From: Hyphomicrobiales bacterium
GTDB lineage: Bacteria; Pseudomonadota; Alphaproteobacteria; Rhizobiales; Rhizobiaceae
Length of the DNA: 64,000 nt
Assembly (NCBI GenBank): GCA_900469445.1
Contig: UBXM01000010.1
Coordinates: 1 to 64,000, forward strand
Direction of reading: 5' to 3'
Shown: positions 41,212 through 49,187 of the stretch, one piece after another
Layout of the letters: every line of letters begins with the position of its first letter
Numbering within the stretch: the first letter of the stretch is position 1
The notes under the pieces: generated by a model
What the model was told of the DNA's origin: nothing
What the model saw: the letters and a program-made list of their open reading frames with translations, nothing else
Databases searched by the model: none
Made by a program: the position numbers and the translations under genes

Positions 41212-41715
41212 CTACTGCTTCTTTCGGAAGGAATCGAGCGAAACGACCGAGCCTTCCTTCTTTTCCTCACCGGCTTCCTTGGCAGGTTCGGAAGGCTTGG
41301 CTGCAGCCTCTACCGGGATGGCGGTGATTTCTGCAGAGGCTTCCTCTTCCTCGGTCAGCGGGACTTCGAACTCCAGTTCGAAATTCACCGACGGGTCATA
41401 GAAGCCGCGAATGGCGTTGAAGGGGATGACCAGCCGTTCCGGCGTGTCGGAGAAGGAGAGGCCGATCTCGAACTGCGTGTCCGTGATCTTCAGGTCCCAG
41501 AACTGATGCTGAACGACGATCGTCATCTGTTCATTGTACTTCGCCTTCAGGTGCTGCGAGATGCGCACGCCCGGCGCGCCGGTCAGGAATGTGATGAAGA
41601 AATGGTGGTCGCCAGGCAGGCGGCCCGTCGCCGCGACTTCGGTGAGGACCTTTCGAATGACGCCTCTGAGCGCATCCTGTGCCAGAATATCGTAACGGAT
41701 ATGATCCTGAGCCAT
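41212..41715 (-). CDS. sspB: SspB-type ClpXP adaptor (alpha form)
   Basis: Adaptor expected to bind the ssrA degradation tag and hand tagged proteins to ClpXP. The 167-residue product has the SspB fold (HHFFITFLTGAPGVRISQHLK; EIGLSFSDTPERLVIPFNAI; DPSVNFELEF). An acidic, flexible linker (about 120-152) leads to the C-terminal ClpX-binding tail EGSVVSLDSFRKKQ. In alphaproteobacteria, SspB-alpha is known from Caulobacter work. It lies directly downstream of the ssrA gene on the same strand, so tag and adaptor are neighbours. Confidence 0.92.
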   Translation of the reverse strand: MAQDHIRYDILAQDALRGVIRKVLTEVAATGRLPGDHHFFITFLTGAPGVRISQHLKAKYNEQMTIVVQHQFWDLKITDTQFEIGLSFSDTPERLVIPFNAIRGFYDPSVNFELEFEVPLTEEEEASAEITAIPVEAAAKPSEPAKEAGEEKKEGSVVSLDSFRKKQ

Positions 41716-41836
41716 GCGGTCCTGTCTTTCCCTGTTTACGTCTTTTAGTAAGACGCGTTATGCCATGCCAGTTCGGCGGACGAAAGTCCCGATCCGTCGA
41801 GTCAGTTTATGATTGTATTCCAGTGGAGAGGGAAGG

Positions 41837-42161
41837 TGAAGGCTTCTGTTGCCAGGTGCCTTCGGACCCCGCCTTACGGGGCTAACCGTAAGGACTTAGT
41901 TCGGAATTCCCGCACCGCCATTAGGCAGCGAGAGCGTATTCCTTAGCGTTGTTGTCGTTTGCAACTACACTTGTGACCCGATAACGGCGGTATCATGCCG
42001 AGCAAAAGTTCGATCTTTACACCCTTGTCGATCCTATTTCGCCCCCATCATAAAATGGCCTGATCATGCCATCTTGTGGTGGAGGCGCCGGGTACCGCCC
42101 CCGGGTCCAATAGGTTTATTACACCGACCGTTTATCGCCATATCCGGACCGAAGCCCGGCA
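41837..42161 (-). ncRNA. ssrA: Two-piece (permuted) tmRNA gene, alpha type
   Basis: tmRNA rescues stalled ribosomes and tags the peptide. On the minus strand the order is permuted. First comes the acceptor piece, with the T arm GGACCCGGGGGCGGTACCC and the 3' end CGCCTCCACCA finishing at 42077. A 30-base intervening segment (42047-42076) follows, then the coding piece starting GGGGGCGAAATAGGATCGAC at 42046. GGGGGCG and CGCCTCC pair to rebuild the acceptor stem. The tag frame 41962-41924 reads ANDNNAKEYALAA then TAA. The outer ends (about 42161 and about 41837, after an AAGGC/GCCTT hairpin) are estimates. Processing by removal of the intervening segment is known for the family and inferred here. 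Confidence 0.93.
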
Positions 42162-42167
42162 AGGCTG

Positions 42168-42196
42168 ATATAGGTGTTTGCGAGCGCCTTGAAAAG
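42168..42196 (-). promoter_or_regulatory. Predicted promoter of ssrA
   Basis: Read on the minus strand, CTTTTC (42196-42191) is followed 17 bases later by CTATAT (42173-42168). CTTGAC-N17-CTATAT is the consensus for housekeeping promoters in rhizobia, so the -10 is perfect and the -35 matches four of six. Transcription would begin about 42161, just before the leader hairpin CCGGGC-TTCG-GTCCGG. Confidence 0.6.
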
Positions 42197-42326
42197 AGGT
42201 CTTGTCATATTGGTGTGACGATCGTGAAAAGCGGGGGAAACCGAGTTTGCGTCACCGGGAGGTGATTGGTGTGCGGCCGGCATGCTATTATGTAAGTCGG
42301 AAATTCAGGAATCGGCGGCAACACCC

Positions 42327-43121
42327 ATGAAACAGTATCTCGACCTTCTCCGGCATGTTATGGAAACCGGGACCGATCGCGGTGACCGTACCGGCACCGG
42401 CACGCGTTCCGTCTTCGGCTATCAGATGCGTTTCGATCTGTCGGAAGGTTTTCCGGTTCTGACGACGAAGAAGCTACACCTGAAGTCGATCATTCATGAG
42501 TTGCTGTGGTTCCTGCAGGGCGACACGAATATCGCCTATCTCAAGGAAAACGGTGTCAGGATCTGGGATGAGTGGGCCGACGAAAACGGCGATCTCGGTC
42601 CGGTCTATGGCTATCAGTGGCGTTCCTGGCCGAAGCCGGATGGCGGGCATGTGGACCAGATCGCGCAGCTGATCGAGGGACTGAAGACCAGTCCGAATTC
42701 CCGCCGCCACATCGTTTCGGCCTGGAACCCGGCGCAGGTGGACGACATGGCGCTGCCGCCGTGCCATTGCCTGTTCCAGTTCTACGTCGCCGACGGCAAG
42801 CTTTCCTGCCAGCTCTACCAGCGCTCCGCCGATATTTTCCTTGGGGTACCATTCAATATCGCATCCTATGCGCTGTTGACGATGATGGTTGCCCAGGTGG
42901 TCGGACTGAAGCCCGGTGACTTCGTCCACACGTTTGGTGACGCACATATCTATGCCAACCATATGGAACAGGCGCAGCTGCAGATGACGCGCGATCCCAA
43001 GCCGCTACCGACGATGAAGATCAATCCGGCGATCAAGGATATCTTCGGTTTCAAGTTCGAGGATTTCGAACTCGAGAACTATGTCGCCGACGCGCATATC
43101 AAGGCGGCGGTGGCCGTGTGA
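42327..43121 (+). CDS. thyA: Thymidylate synthase
   Basis: Makes dTMP from dUMP with methylene-tetrahydrofolate. The 264-residue product has exactly the E. coli ThyA length, with nucleophile C146 in [14 protein letters not shown], the phosphate-binding [10 protein letters not shown] and the NADH-free folate site [18 protein letters not shown]. The frame is open to 42282, but ATG 42327 ([11 protein letters not shown]) is the family start. The stop overlaps the folA start (TGATG), coupling thymidylate synthesis to recycling of the dihydrofolate it produces. Confidence 0.98.
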   Translation: MKQYLDLLRHVMETGTDRGDRTGTGTRSVFGYQMRFDLSEGFPVLTTKKLHLKSIIHELLWFLQGDTNIAYLKENGVRIWDEWADENGDLGPVYGYQWRSWPKPDGGHVDQIAQLIEGLKTSPNSRRHIVSAWNPAQVDDMALPPCHCLFQFYVADGKLSCQLYQRSADIFLGVPFNIASYALLTMMVAQVVGLKPGDFVHTFGDAHIYANHMEQAQLQMTRDPKPLPTMKINPAIKDIFGFKFEDFELENYVADAHIKAAVAV

Positions 43122-43651
43122 TGGTGCGGGTTCCGCTTGCCATAGTCGTCGCGGTTTCCCGCAATGGTGTGATCGGCCGGGATGGCGACATGCCGTGGAA
43201 GCTTTCCACCGATCTCAAGCGGTTCAAGGCGATGACGCTGGGCAAGCCGATGATTGTCGGCCGCAAGACACTTGAATCCTTTGGTGGCAGGCCTTTGCCC
43301 GGTCGCCCGCATGTTGTGGTGACGCGGGACCTGTCCCGAACCGTCGAAGGCGCACAGCTTGCCGGCTCTGTCGAGGAGGCGGTAAGCACAGCGCAGACGA
43401 TCGCTGCCGAGACGGGGGCGGAGGAGATCGGCATAATCGGGGGCGGCGAGATCTACCGGCAGGCGATCGGTATTGCCGACGTGCTTTACATAACCCATGT
43501 CGAAGCCGATATTCCGGATGGCGATACGGTCTTTCCCGATATTGATCCGCAAATCTTCGAAAAGGTATCCGAAGAGGCTGTCCCGGCCGGTGAGAAGGAC
43601 AATTATGCGACGCGTTTTGCCGTCTACCGTCGAAAAATTGCGGCAAACTGA
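43121..43651 (+). CDS. folA: Dihydrofolate reductase
   Basis: Reduces dihydrofolate, the by-product of thymidylate synthase, with NADPH. The 176-residue product has the N-terminal AIVVAVSRNGVIGRDGDMPWKLSTDLKRFK with the catalytic Asp in the D-L-K-R-F helix, the NADPH motif MIVGRKTLESFGGRPLPGR and the second Gly-rich loop IIGGGEIYRQAI. It starts at 43121, overlapping thyA by one base (A of TGATG); GTG at 43118 is a less likely start. thyA-folA is a standard pair. Confidence 0.97.
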   Translation: MVRVPLAIVVAVSRNGVIGRDGDMPWKLSTDLKRFKAMTLGKPMIVGRKTLESFGGRPLPGRPHVVVTRDLSRTVEGAQLAGSVEEAVSTAQTIAAETGAEEIGIIGGGEIYRQAIGIADVLYITHVEADIPDGDTVFPDIDPQIFEKVSEEAVPAGEKDNYATRFAVYRRKIAAN

Positions 43652-43692
43652 AACATTTCGTTACCGTTGACTTGGAAGTTATTGAAGTCGCG

Positions 43693-43721
43693 TTGAAAGC
43701 GGCGCTTCCGATACCTATAAC
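43693..43721 (+). promoter_or_regulatory. Predicted promoter of hflK-hflC
   Basis: TTGAAA (43693-43698) and TATAAC (43716-43721) are separated by exactly 17 bases, a near-consensus primary-sigma promoter. The sequence also fits a rhizobial RpoH type (GTTGAA then CCTATAA), which would suit protease-control genes. The predicted leader to the hflK ATG is about 65 bases. Confidence 0.6.
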
Positions 43722-43792
43722 GGGCGAGAACCCTTGCTGCTCTTCGTTGAGTTGCGGCGCGAGGGAAGGGAGACACTTACAAAGAGGTTTTG

Positions 43793-44908
43793 ATGCCCTG
43801 GAGCAATCAGAATGGCGGCGGCGGCCCATGGGGCGGCGGCGGCGGTGGCGGCAACAATCAAGGTCCATGGGGACAGGGACCAAACCGGCCACGCGGTAAT
43901 GGCGGTGGCAGCGGCAATGGTGGCCCGCCCGATATCGAGGACATCATCCGTCGCAGCCAGGATCGGCTGAAGGGGATCGTGCCTGGCGGCTTCAACGGCG
44001 GTGCGATGGTTATCGTGCTTCTGGTCGTTGCTGCGTTCCTGGTCTTCCAGTCCATCTACACGGTGCAGCCGGACGAACGTGGCGTCGAGCTCCGGTTCGG
44101 CAAGCCCAAGGAAGAAGTTTCCATGCCGGGCCTGCACTTCCACCTGTGGCCGCTGGAAACCGTCGAGATCGTCAAGGTTACCGAGCAGCAGCAGAATATC
44201 GGTGCGCCGAGAGGATCCAATTCCAATGTCGGCTGGATGCTGACCGGCGACCAGAACATCGTCAACGTTCAGTTCTCGGTTCTGTTCACAGTCACGGATC
44301 CGAAGTCCTATCTCTTCAATCTCGAGACGCCGGCAGCAACGCTGCAGCAGGTGGCCGAGAGCGCCATGCGTGAGGTCGTCGGACGTCGTCCGGCACAGGA
44401 CATCTTCCGCGATAACCGTGAAGGTATTTCGACGGAAGTCCGCAACATCATCCAGGGCACGATGGATACCTATGGTTCCGGTATCGCCATCAATGCCGTG
44501 CCGATCGAAGATGCTGCGCCGCCGCGTGAAGTGGCCGACGCCTTCGAAGAAGTGCAGCGCGCCGAGCAGGATGAAGACCGTTTCGTGGAAGAAGCCAACC
44601 AGTATGCCAACCAGAAGCTTGGTCAGGCCCGTGGTCAGGCTGCACAGGTTCGCGAAGAGGCTGCGGCTTACAAGGATCGTGTCGTCAACGAAGCACAGGG
44701 TGAAGCCCAGCGCTTTGTCTCCATCTACACCGAATATGCCAACGCGCCTGAAGTCACGCGCCGCCGCATCTTCATCGAGACGATGGAGGCTGTTTTGAAG
44801 GCATCCAACAAGATCATCATGGATGGTCAGCAGCAGGGCGCTGTTCCGTATCTTCCGCTCAATGAGATGATCCGTAATCCGGCCACGCAGCAGGGAGGCA
44901 GCCGATGA
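43793..44908 (+). CDS. hflK: FtsH protease modulator HflK
   Basis: Inner-membrane SPFH-domain protein that forms a cage with HflC around the FtsH protease and modulates its action. The 371-residue product has a Gly/Asn/Pro-rich cytoplasmic N-terminus (MPWSNQNGGGGPWGGGGG), one transmembrane segment (VIVLLVVAAFLVFQSIYTV) and the band-7 domain opening VQPDERGVELRFGKP. A coiled-coil segment (EEANQYANQKLGQARGQAAQ) and a Gln-rich tail follow. GAGG lies six bases before the ATG. It overlaps hflC by four bases. Confidence 0.96.
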   Translation: MPWSNQNGGGGPWGGGGGGGNNQGPWGQGPNRPRGNGGGSGNGGPPDIEDIIRRSQDRLKGIVPGGFNGGAMVIVLLVVAAFLVFQSIYTVQPDERGVELRFGKPKEEVSMPGLHFHLWPLETVEIVKVTEQQQNIGAPRGSNSNVGWMLTGDQNIVNVQFSVLFTVTDPKSYLFNLETPAATLQQVAESAMREVVGRRPAQDIFRDNREGISTEVRNIIQGTMDTYGSGIAINAVPIEDAAPPREVADAFEEVQRAEQDEDRFVEEANQYANQKLGQARGQAAQVREEAAAYKDRVVNEAQGEAQRFVSIYTEYANAPEVTRRRIFIETMEAVLKASNKIIMDGQQQGAVPYLPLNEMIRNPATQQGGSR

Positions 44909-45840
44909 ATTCCAACCGTCTGCCAGCCATTCTCGTCGGCCTCGCCGTCATCCTGTTCCTCGTCTACTCATCAGTATTCGTGGTGAACGAGCGCGAACAG
45001 GCCATCGTCGTTCGCTTCGGTGAAATTCAGGACGTGAAGCAGGAGCCCGGCATCTATTTCAAGCTGCCGTTCGCCTTCATGGACGCCGATCGCGTTCAAT
45101 ATGTCGAAGACCGCGCCTTGCGCTTCGATCTGGACAATATCCGCGTCCAGGTCCGCGGCGGTGCGTTCTATGAGGTCGATGCCTTCGTGGTCTATGCGAT
45201 CACGGATCCGCGTCGTTTCCGCGAAACCGTCTCGGGTGACCGGGAATCCGCGGAATCGCGTCTCAGCACCCGTCTCGATGCGGCACTTCGCCGGGTCTAT
45301 GGTCTGCGCAACTTCAGTGCTGCGCTCTCCGACGAACGCGTCTCCATGATGCAGGAAGTTCGGGCCGATCTGAACGGTGCTGCCGAAACGCTCGGCCTCA
45401 CCATCCGCGACGTGCGCATTCGCCGTACCGACCTCACACAGGAAGTCTCGCAGCAGACCTTCCAGCGCATGCGCGCCGAACGTCTGGCCGAAGCGGAACT
45501 GATCCGTGCACGCGGTAACGAAGAAGGCCAGCGGCGTCGGGCCATCGCCGATCGTCAGGTCGTCGAGTTCGTCTCGGAAGCGCAGAGGGATTCCGAAATC
45601 CTGCGCGGTGAAGGCGATGCCGAGCGCAACCGGATCTTTGCCGAAGCCTTCCAGCGCGACCCGAGCTTCTTCGAGTTCTATCGCTCGATGCGGGCTTATG
45701 TCTCTGCCCTTGGAGAAAGCAACACGACGATGGTGCTCTCTCCGGACTCGGATTTCTTCAAGTATTTCGAGTCGCCGATCGGGGCGCCTGCTTCAAGAGG
45801 CGGAGCAGCCGCTCCCGCTCAGCCGGCACCGGCAAACTGA
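44905..45840 (+). CDS. hflC: FtsH protease modulator HflC
   Basis: SPFH partner of HflK. The 311-residue product has an N-terminal anchor (LPAILVGLAVILFLVYSSVF), the band-7 entry VNEREQAIVVRFGEIQDV, the family motif RTDLTQEVSQQTFQRMRAER, and a coiled coil rich in Arg/Ala/Glu. It ends in an Ala/Pro tail. ATG overlaps the hflK stop, indicating coupled synthesis of the hetero-oligomer. A hairpin after the stop separates it from degP. Confidence 0.96.
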   Translation: MNSNRLPAILVGLAVILFLVYSSVFVVNEREQAIVVRFGEIQDVKQEPGIYFKLPFAFMDADRVQYVEDRALRFDLDNIRVQVRGGAFYEVDAFVVYAITDPRRFRETVSGDRESAESRLSTRLDAALRRVYGLRNFSAALSDERVSMMQEVRADLNGAAETLGLTIRDVRIRRTDLTQEVSQQTFQRMRAERLAEAELIRARGNEEGQRRRAIADRQVVEFVSEAQRDSEILRGEGDAERNRIFAEAFQRDPSFFEFYRSMRAYVSALGESNTTMVLSPDSDFFKYFESPIGAPASRGGAAAPAQPAPAN

Positions 45841-45852
45841 ACCGATAAGAAT

Positions 45853-45875
45853 AGGGCGGCTTTGGCCGCCCTTTT
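45853..45875 (+). terminator. Intrinsic terminator after hflC
   Basis: AGGGCGGC (45853-45860) pairs with GCCGCCCT (45865-45872), loop TTTG, followed by TTT. It implies that degP downstream has its own promoter. Confidence 0.85.
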
Positions 45876-46045
45876 CATGTTTTGTGTGCAGAGGTTGGAC
45901 CTCCTCACGAAAAGGTAATTTCCTGCCGACCCATTCCAACCTATTCTCTGCCGAAACTCTGCCCGATTCAGCCGTTCCTATGAGCAGCTCGACAATGCCC
46001 ACATTCTGTTGGCAATGCAGACAGTCCAATATGCGAGGAGGCCAG

Positions 46046-47713
46046 ATGGCTCAGCAGGTTCTATCGTCCTGGAAGCGCTTTGCCGCGGGAGGCATCGCTC
46101 TGGCCGTTGCCGCTGCTCCCATGTCCAGTTGGGCGCAGTCTCAGCCTCCGTCTCAGGCCCAGCCCAATGCGCAAACGCCGGCTCAGGCTCCGTCGACGCC
46201 TTCCCAGTCACGGCCGAGCGCGCCCGGCGGCATGCTGCCTGCACCTGCGCCGCCTTCGACCTCCTTCAATCCGCCGCCGTCGCCCGGAGCAGGCGTTGCG
46301 CCGGCCGGGCCTGCCTCGATCGCCGATCTCTCCGAAGGCCTGCTCGATGCGGTGGTCAATATTTCCACGTCGCAAAGCGTCAAGAACGCCGGTAATGGCC
46401 CGCAACAGCCGCAAATTCAGGAAGGCTCTCCCTTCCAGGAGTTCTTCGACGACTTTTTCGACGGCGAGGGCGGCCAGCAGGGCAATCAGAAGGTCTCGTC
46501 GCTCGGCTCCGGCTTCGTCATCGATTCGTCCGGTTATGTGGTGACCAACAACCACGTCATCGAAGGTGCAGATGACATTGAGGTGGTGTTTCCCAACGGC
46601 TCCAAGCTCAAGGCAACGCTGATCGGAACCGACACCAAGACCGACCTTTCGGTGTTGAAGGTGGAGCCGAAAGCGCCTCTGAAAGCGGTGCCCTTCGGCG
46701 ATTCGCGCCGTATGCGCATCGGCGACTGGGTGATGGCCATCGGCAATCCCTTCGGGCTTGGCGGATCGGTGACGCTCGGCATCATTTCGGCGCGGGGCCG
46801 CAACATCAATGCCGGCCCCTACGATAATTTCATCCAGACGGATGCGGCCATCAACAAGGGCAATTCCGGTGGCCCGCTGTTCAACATGCGCGGCGAAGTG
46901 ATCGGCATCAACACCGCGATCATCTCGCCCTCGGGCGGTTCGATCGGAATCGGTTTCGCGGTGCCGACGGAGATTGCCGAAAATGTCGTGCGGCAGCTTA
47001 TCGAGTTCGGTGAAACGCGGCGCGGATGGCTTGGCGTTCGCATTCAGCCGGTAACCGACGAGGTTTCCGATAGCCTCGGGCTCGACCGCGCCAGAGGTGC
47101 ACTCGTCTCGGGCATCATCAACGATGGACCGATCAAGAACGGTGAGATCAAGGCGGGTGACGTGATCGTCAGCTTTGACGGCCAGCAGATCAACGAAATG
47201 CGTGATCTGCCGCGTATCGTTGCCGAGAGCCCGGTTGGCAAGGAGGTTGACGTGGTCATTCTCCGCGACGGCAAGGAACAGACCGTAAAGGTGACGCCCG
47301 GCCGCCTGGAGGACAGTGTGCAGTCCGCGGAAAGCGATGCGGACGAGCCGGACGATAGCGACGTGCCGAACCCTGATAACGGCGGCGACCAGAGCGCGGA
47401 GCAGAGCAAGGAGCCGGTTCAGGCCTATGGCATGACGATCGCGGTGCTGGACGAGGATCGCCGCAAGAGCTTCGACATTGCCGAAAGCGTCGAGGGCGTC
47501 GTCGTGACGGAAGTGGCTGCCGGTTCGCTTGCCGCGCAGAAGGGCGTCAAGCCGGGCGAGGTCATCGTTGAAGTGGCTCAGGATTTCGTCGAACAGCCGA
47601 GCGATGTCACGAGCCGGATGGATGCGCTCAAGGCCGAGGGCCGCAGGAACGCCCATATCATGATCGCAGACAAGGCAGGAAACCTGCGATTCGTGGCCAT
47701 CCCTCTCGATTGA
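46046..47713 (+). CDS. degP: Periplasmic serine protease Do (DegP/HtrA type)
   Basis: Periplasmic chaperone-protease clearing misfolded envelope proteins. The 555-residue product has a signal peptide (about 1-32, ending SSWAQ) and a long Pro/Gln/Ala linker, then the trypsin-like domain with triad H170 (TNNHVIEGADD), D200 (TKTDLSVLK) and S274 (GNSGGPLF). Two PDZ domains follow (ARGALVSGIINDGP; VVTEVAAGSLAAQKG), with an acidic spacer between (SAESDADEPDDSDV). The frame is open far upstream, but ATG 46046 has GAGGAGG before it and a clean signal peptide. It sits after hflKC, so protein quality-control genes cluster here. Confidence 0.95.
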   Translation: MAQQVLSSWKRFAAGGIALAVAAAPMSSWAQSQPPSQAQPNAQTPAQAPSTPSQSRPSAPGGMLPAPAPPSTSFNPPPSPGAGVAPAGPASIADLSEGLLDAVVNISTSQSVKNAGNGPQQPQIQEGSPFQEFFDDFFDGEGGQQGNQKVSSLGSGFVIDSSGYVVTNNHVIEGADDIEVVFPNGSKLKATLIGTDTKTDLSVLKVEPKAPLKAVPFGDSRRMRIGDWVMAIGNPFGLGGSVTLGIISARGRNINAGPYDNFIQTDAAINKGNSGGPLFNMRGEVIGINTAIISPSGGSIGIGFAVPTEIAENVVRQLIEFGETRRGWLGVRIQPVTDEVSDSLGLDRARGALVSGIINDGPIKNGEIKAGDVIVSFDGQQINEMRDLPRIVAESPVGKEVDVVILRDGKEQTVKVTPGRLEDSVQSAESDADEPDDSDVPNPDNGGDQSAEQSKEPVQAYGMTIAVLDEDRRKSFDIAESVEGVVVTEVAAGSLAAQKGVKPGEVIVEVAQDFVEQPSDVTSRMDALKAEGRRNAHIMIADKAGNLRFVAIPLD

Positions 47714-47721
47714 GATCGAGA

Positions 47722-48300
47722 TCAGGCAGGCCTGCGGGCCTGCCACTCCTGCCGTGATATTGCGTAAACGACATGCCGCTTGAGATGAGGGTGAGTGTCG
47801 GGCACGCGGGGATGGCTGAAATCCAGTTCAGGATGTCTCTGCATGCCCAGGCGCGTCATCACATTGGTGGAGCGCGTGTTGTTTTCTACCGCGAAGGATA
47901 CGATGCTCTTGCGGTCATGATGAGTGAAGGCTTTGTCCAATAGCGCGCTGGCAGCCTCCGTCACATAACCCTTTCCCCAGAAGCGCGTCGCCAGGCGCCA
48001 GCCGATCTCGACGGCGTCATCTGCAAATATGCCGGGAAGATTGGGGTGGGACAGGCCGCAGAAGCCGGCCGGTTCCTGTGTATGCTTGAGGACCAAGGCG
48101 TAAAAGCCGAGGCCGTCGTCCGTCATCATGCCGTTGAGCTTGCCGAGAAAGGTGTCGGCTTCCTCATGGCTGCGCCGGAACGGAAAAAATTCCATCACCT
48201 TGGGATCGGCGTTGATTTGGCGAAACAGGTCACGGTCGGTCGGCAGCCATGTTCCAAGGATCAGGCGGGGCGTTTCGACGATGGTGACCCGCTGGTTCAT
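47722..48300 (-). CDS. GNAT family acetyltransferase (RimJ/RimL-like)
   Basis: The 192-residue product has the RimJ/RimL-type opening TPRLILGTWLPTDRDLF, the acetyl-CoA motif EIGWRLATRFWGKGYVTEAA and FAVENNTRSTNVMTRLGMQR. The target amine is unknown. The start overlaps the serB stop by four bases (ATGA), so it is translated with serB. A hairpin (GGCAGGCC-TGCG-GGCCTGCC, 47725-47744) covers its last codons next to the degP stop. Confidence 0.88.
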   Translation of the reverse strand: MNQRVTIVETPRLILGTWLPTDRDLFRQINADPKVMEFFPFRRSHEEADTFLGKLNGMMTDDGLGFYALVLKHTQEPAGFCGLSHPNLPGIFADDAVEIGWRLATRFWGKGYVTEAASALLDKAFTHHDRKSIVSFAVENNTRSTNVMTRLGMQRHPELDFSHPRVPDTHPHLKRHVVYAISRQEWQARRPA

Positions 48301-49187
48301 TCGGTGACGAAGTCGCTCTTGCGGTAGCCCTGAATATAAAGAAGGGCAGTCAGGTCGCCGTGATCGATGCGCATCTTGGCCTGCGCTGCGACTGTCGGCT
48401 TGGCGTGAAGGGCGACACCGGATCCGGCGATCCCCAGCATGCCGAGGTCGTTTGCACCGTCACCGACCGCGATCACGTCGTCCGGCGTGATGCCGAGCTT
48501 GGCCGAAATCTCTTCCAGCGCGTCGACCTTTGCCTGTTTGCCGAGGATCGGTTCGGCGACTTCTCCGGTCAGAATGCCGTCTTTGTCGATCAGGATGTTA
48601 GCGCGGTTCTCGTCAAAGCCGAGCATGGCTGCGATCCGGCTGGTGAATACGGTGAAACCGCCGGAGACGAGGGCGGCGTAATGTCCCTTCGCCTTCATCG
48701 TGGCGATCAGTTCGCGGCCGCCGGATGTCAGCGTGATGCGCTTGGCGATCACCTCGTCGACTACGGAGATGGGGAGGCCCTTGAGCAGGGCGACGCGTTC
48801 GCGAAGAGCGGGTTCGAAGGCGATTTCGCCATTCATTGCGCGGGCGGTGATTGCTGCTACCTTGTCCTTCAAGCCCACGACATCTGCGAGTTCATCGATG
48901 CATTCCTGGCCAATCATGGTGGAATCCATGTCGGCGATCAGAAATTGCTTTCGGCGTGTTTCCGTCTGCTGGACCACGACATCGATCGGAGCGCCTGCTA
49001 TCAGCGTGCGAAAAGCAGTTTCCGCCTTGCCGATGTCTTCGTCGTCATGCAGGGCAATATCGCAGGCGATACCGTCGGCCAGCCAATAAAGTCCGGAGGT
49101 CTTCACCGCTGCGGCTGCTTTTTCTGCAAGTGCCGGCGTGAGGATCGGATTTGACGGATGGGCAATGAGCGTGGCAACGAAAGCCAT
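48297..49187 (-). CDS. serB: Phosphoserine phosphatase
   Basis: Last step of serine synthesis. The 296-residue product has an N-terminal ACT-like region (about 1-85) and the HAD domain with DxDxT nucleophile motif LIADMDSTMIGQECIDEL, motif II SGGFTVF, and the Mg site VIAVGDGANDLGMLG. The start at 49187 (MAFVATLIAHPS) directly abuts the miaA start on the other strand. It is first gene of a serB-GNAT transcript. Confidence 0.96.
   Translation of the reverse strand: MAFVATLIAHPSNPILTPALAEKAAAAVKTSGLYWLADGIACDIALHDDEDIGKAETAFRTLIAGAPIDVVVQQTETRRKQFLIADMDSTMIGQECIDELADVVGLKDKVAAITARAMNGEIAFEPALRERVALLKGLPISVVDEVIAKRITLTSGGRELIATMKAKGHYAALVSGGFTVFTSRIAAMLGFDENRANILIDKDGILTGEVAEPILGKQAKVDALEEISAKLGITPDDVIAVGDGANDLGMLGIAGSGVALHAKPTVAAQAKMRIDHGDLTALLYIQGYRKSDFVTE

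Noticed and set aside
42080-42116. Possible partial tRNA on the minus strand (T arm and CCA end)
   Set aside because: It is the acceptor piece of tmRNA, as shown by the tag frame and matching acceptor stem.
45506-46045. N-terminal extension of degP overlapping hflC in another frame
   Set aside because: It runs through the hflC coding region and its terminator; ATG 46046 has a strong ribosome site and a signal peptide.
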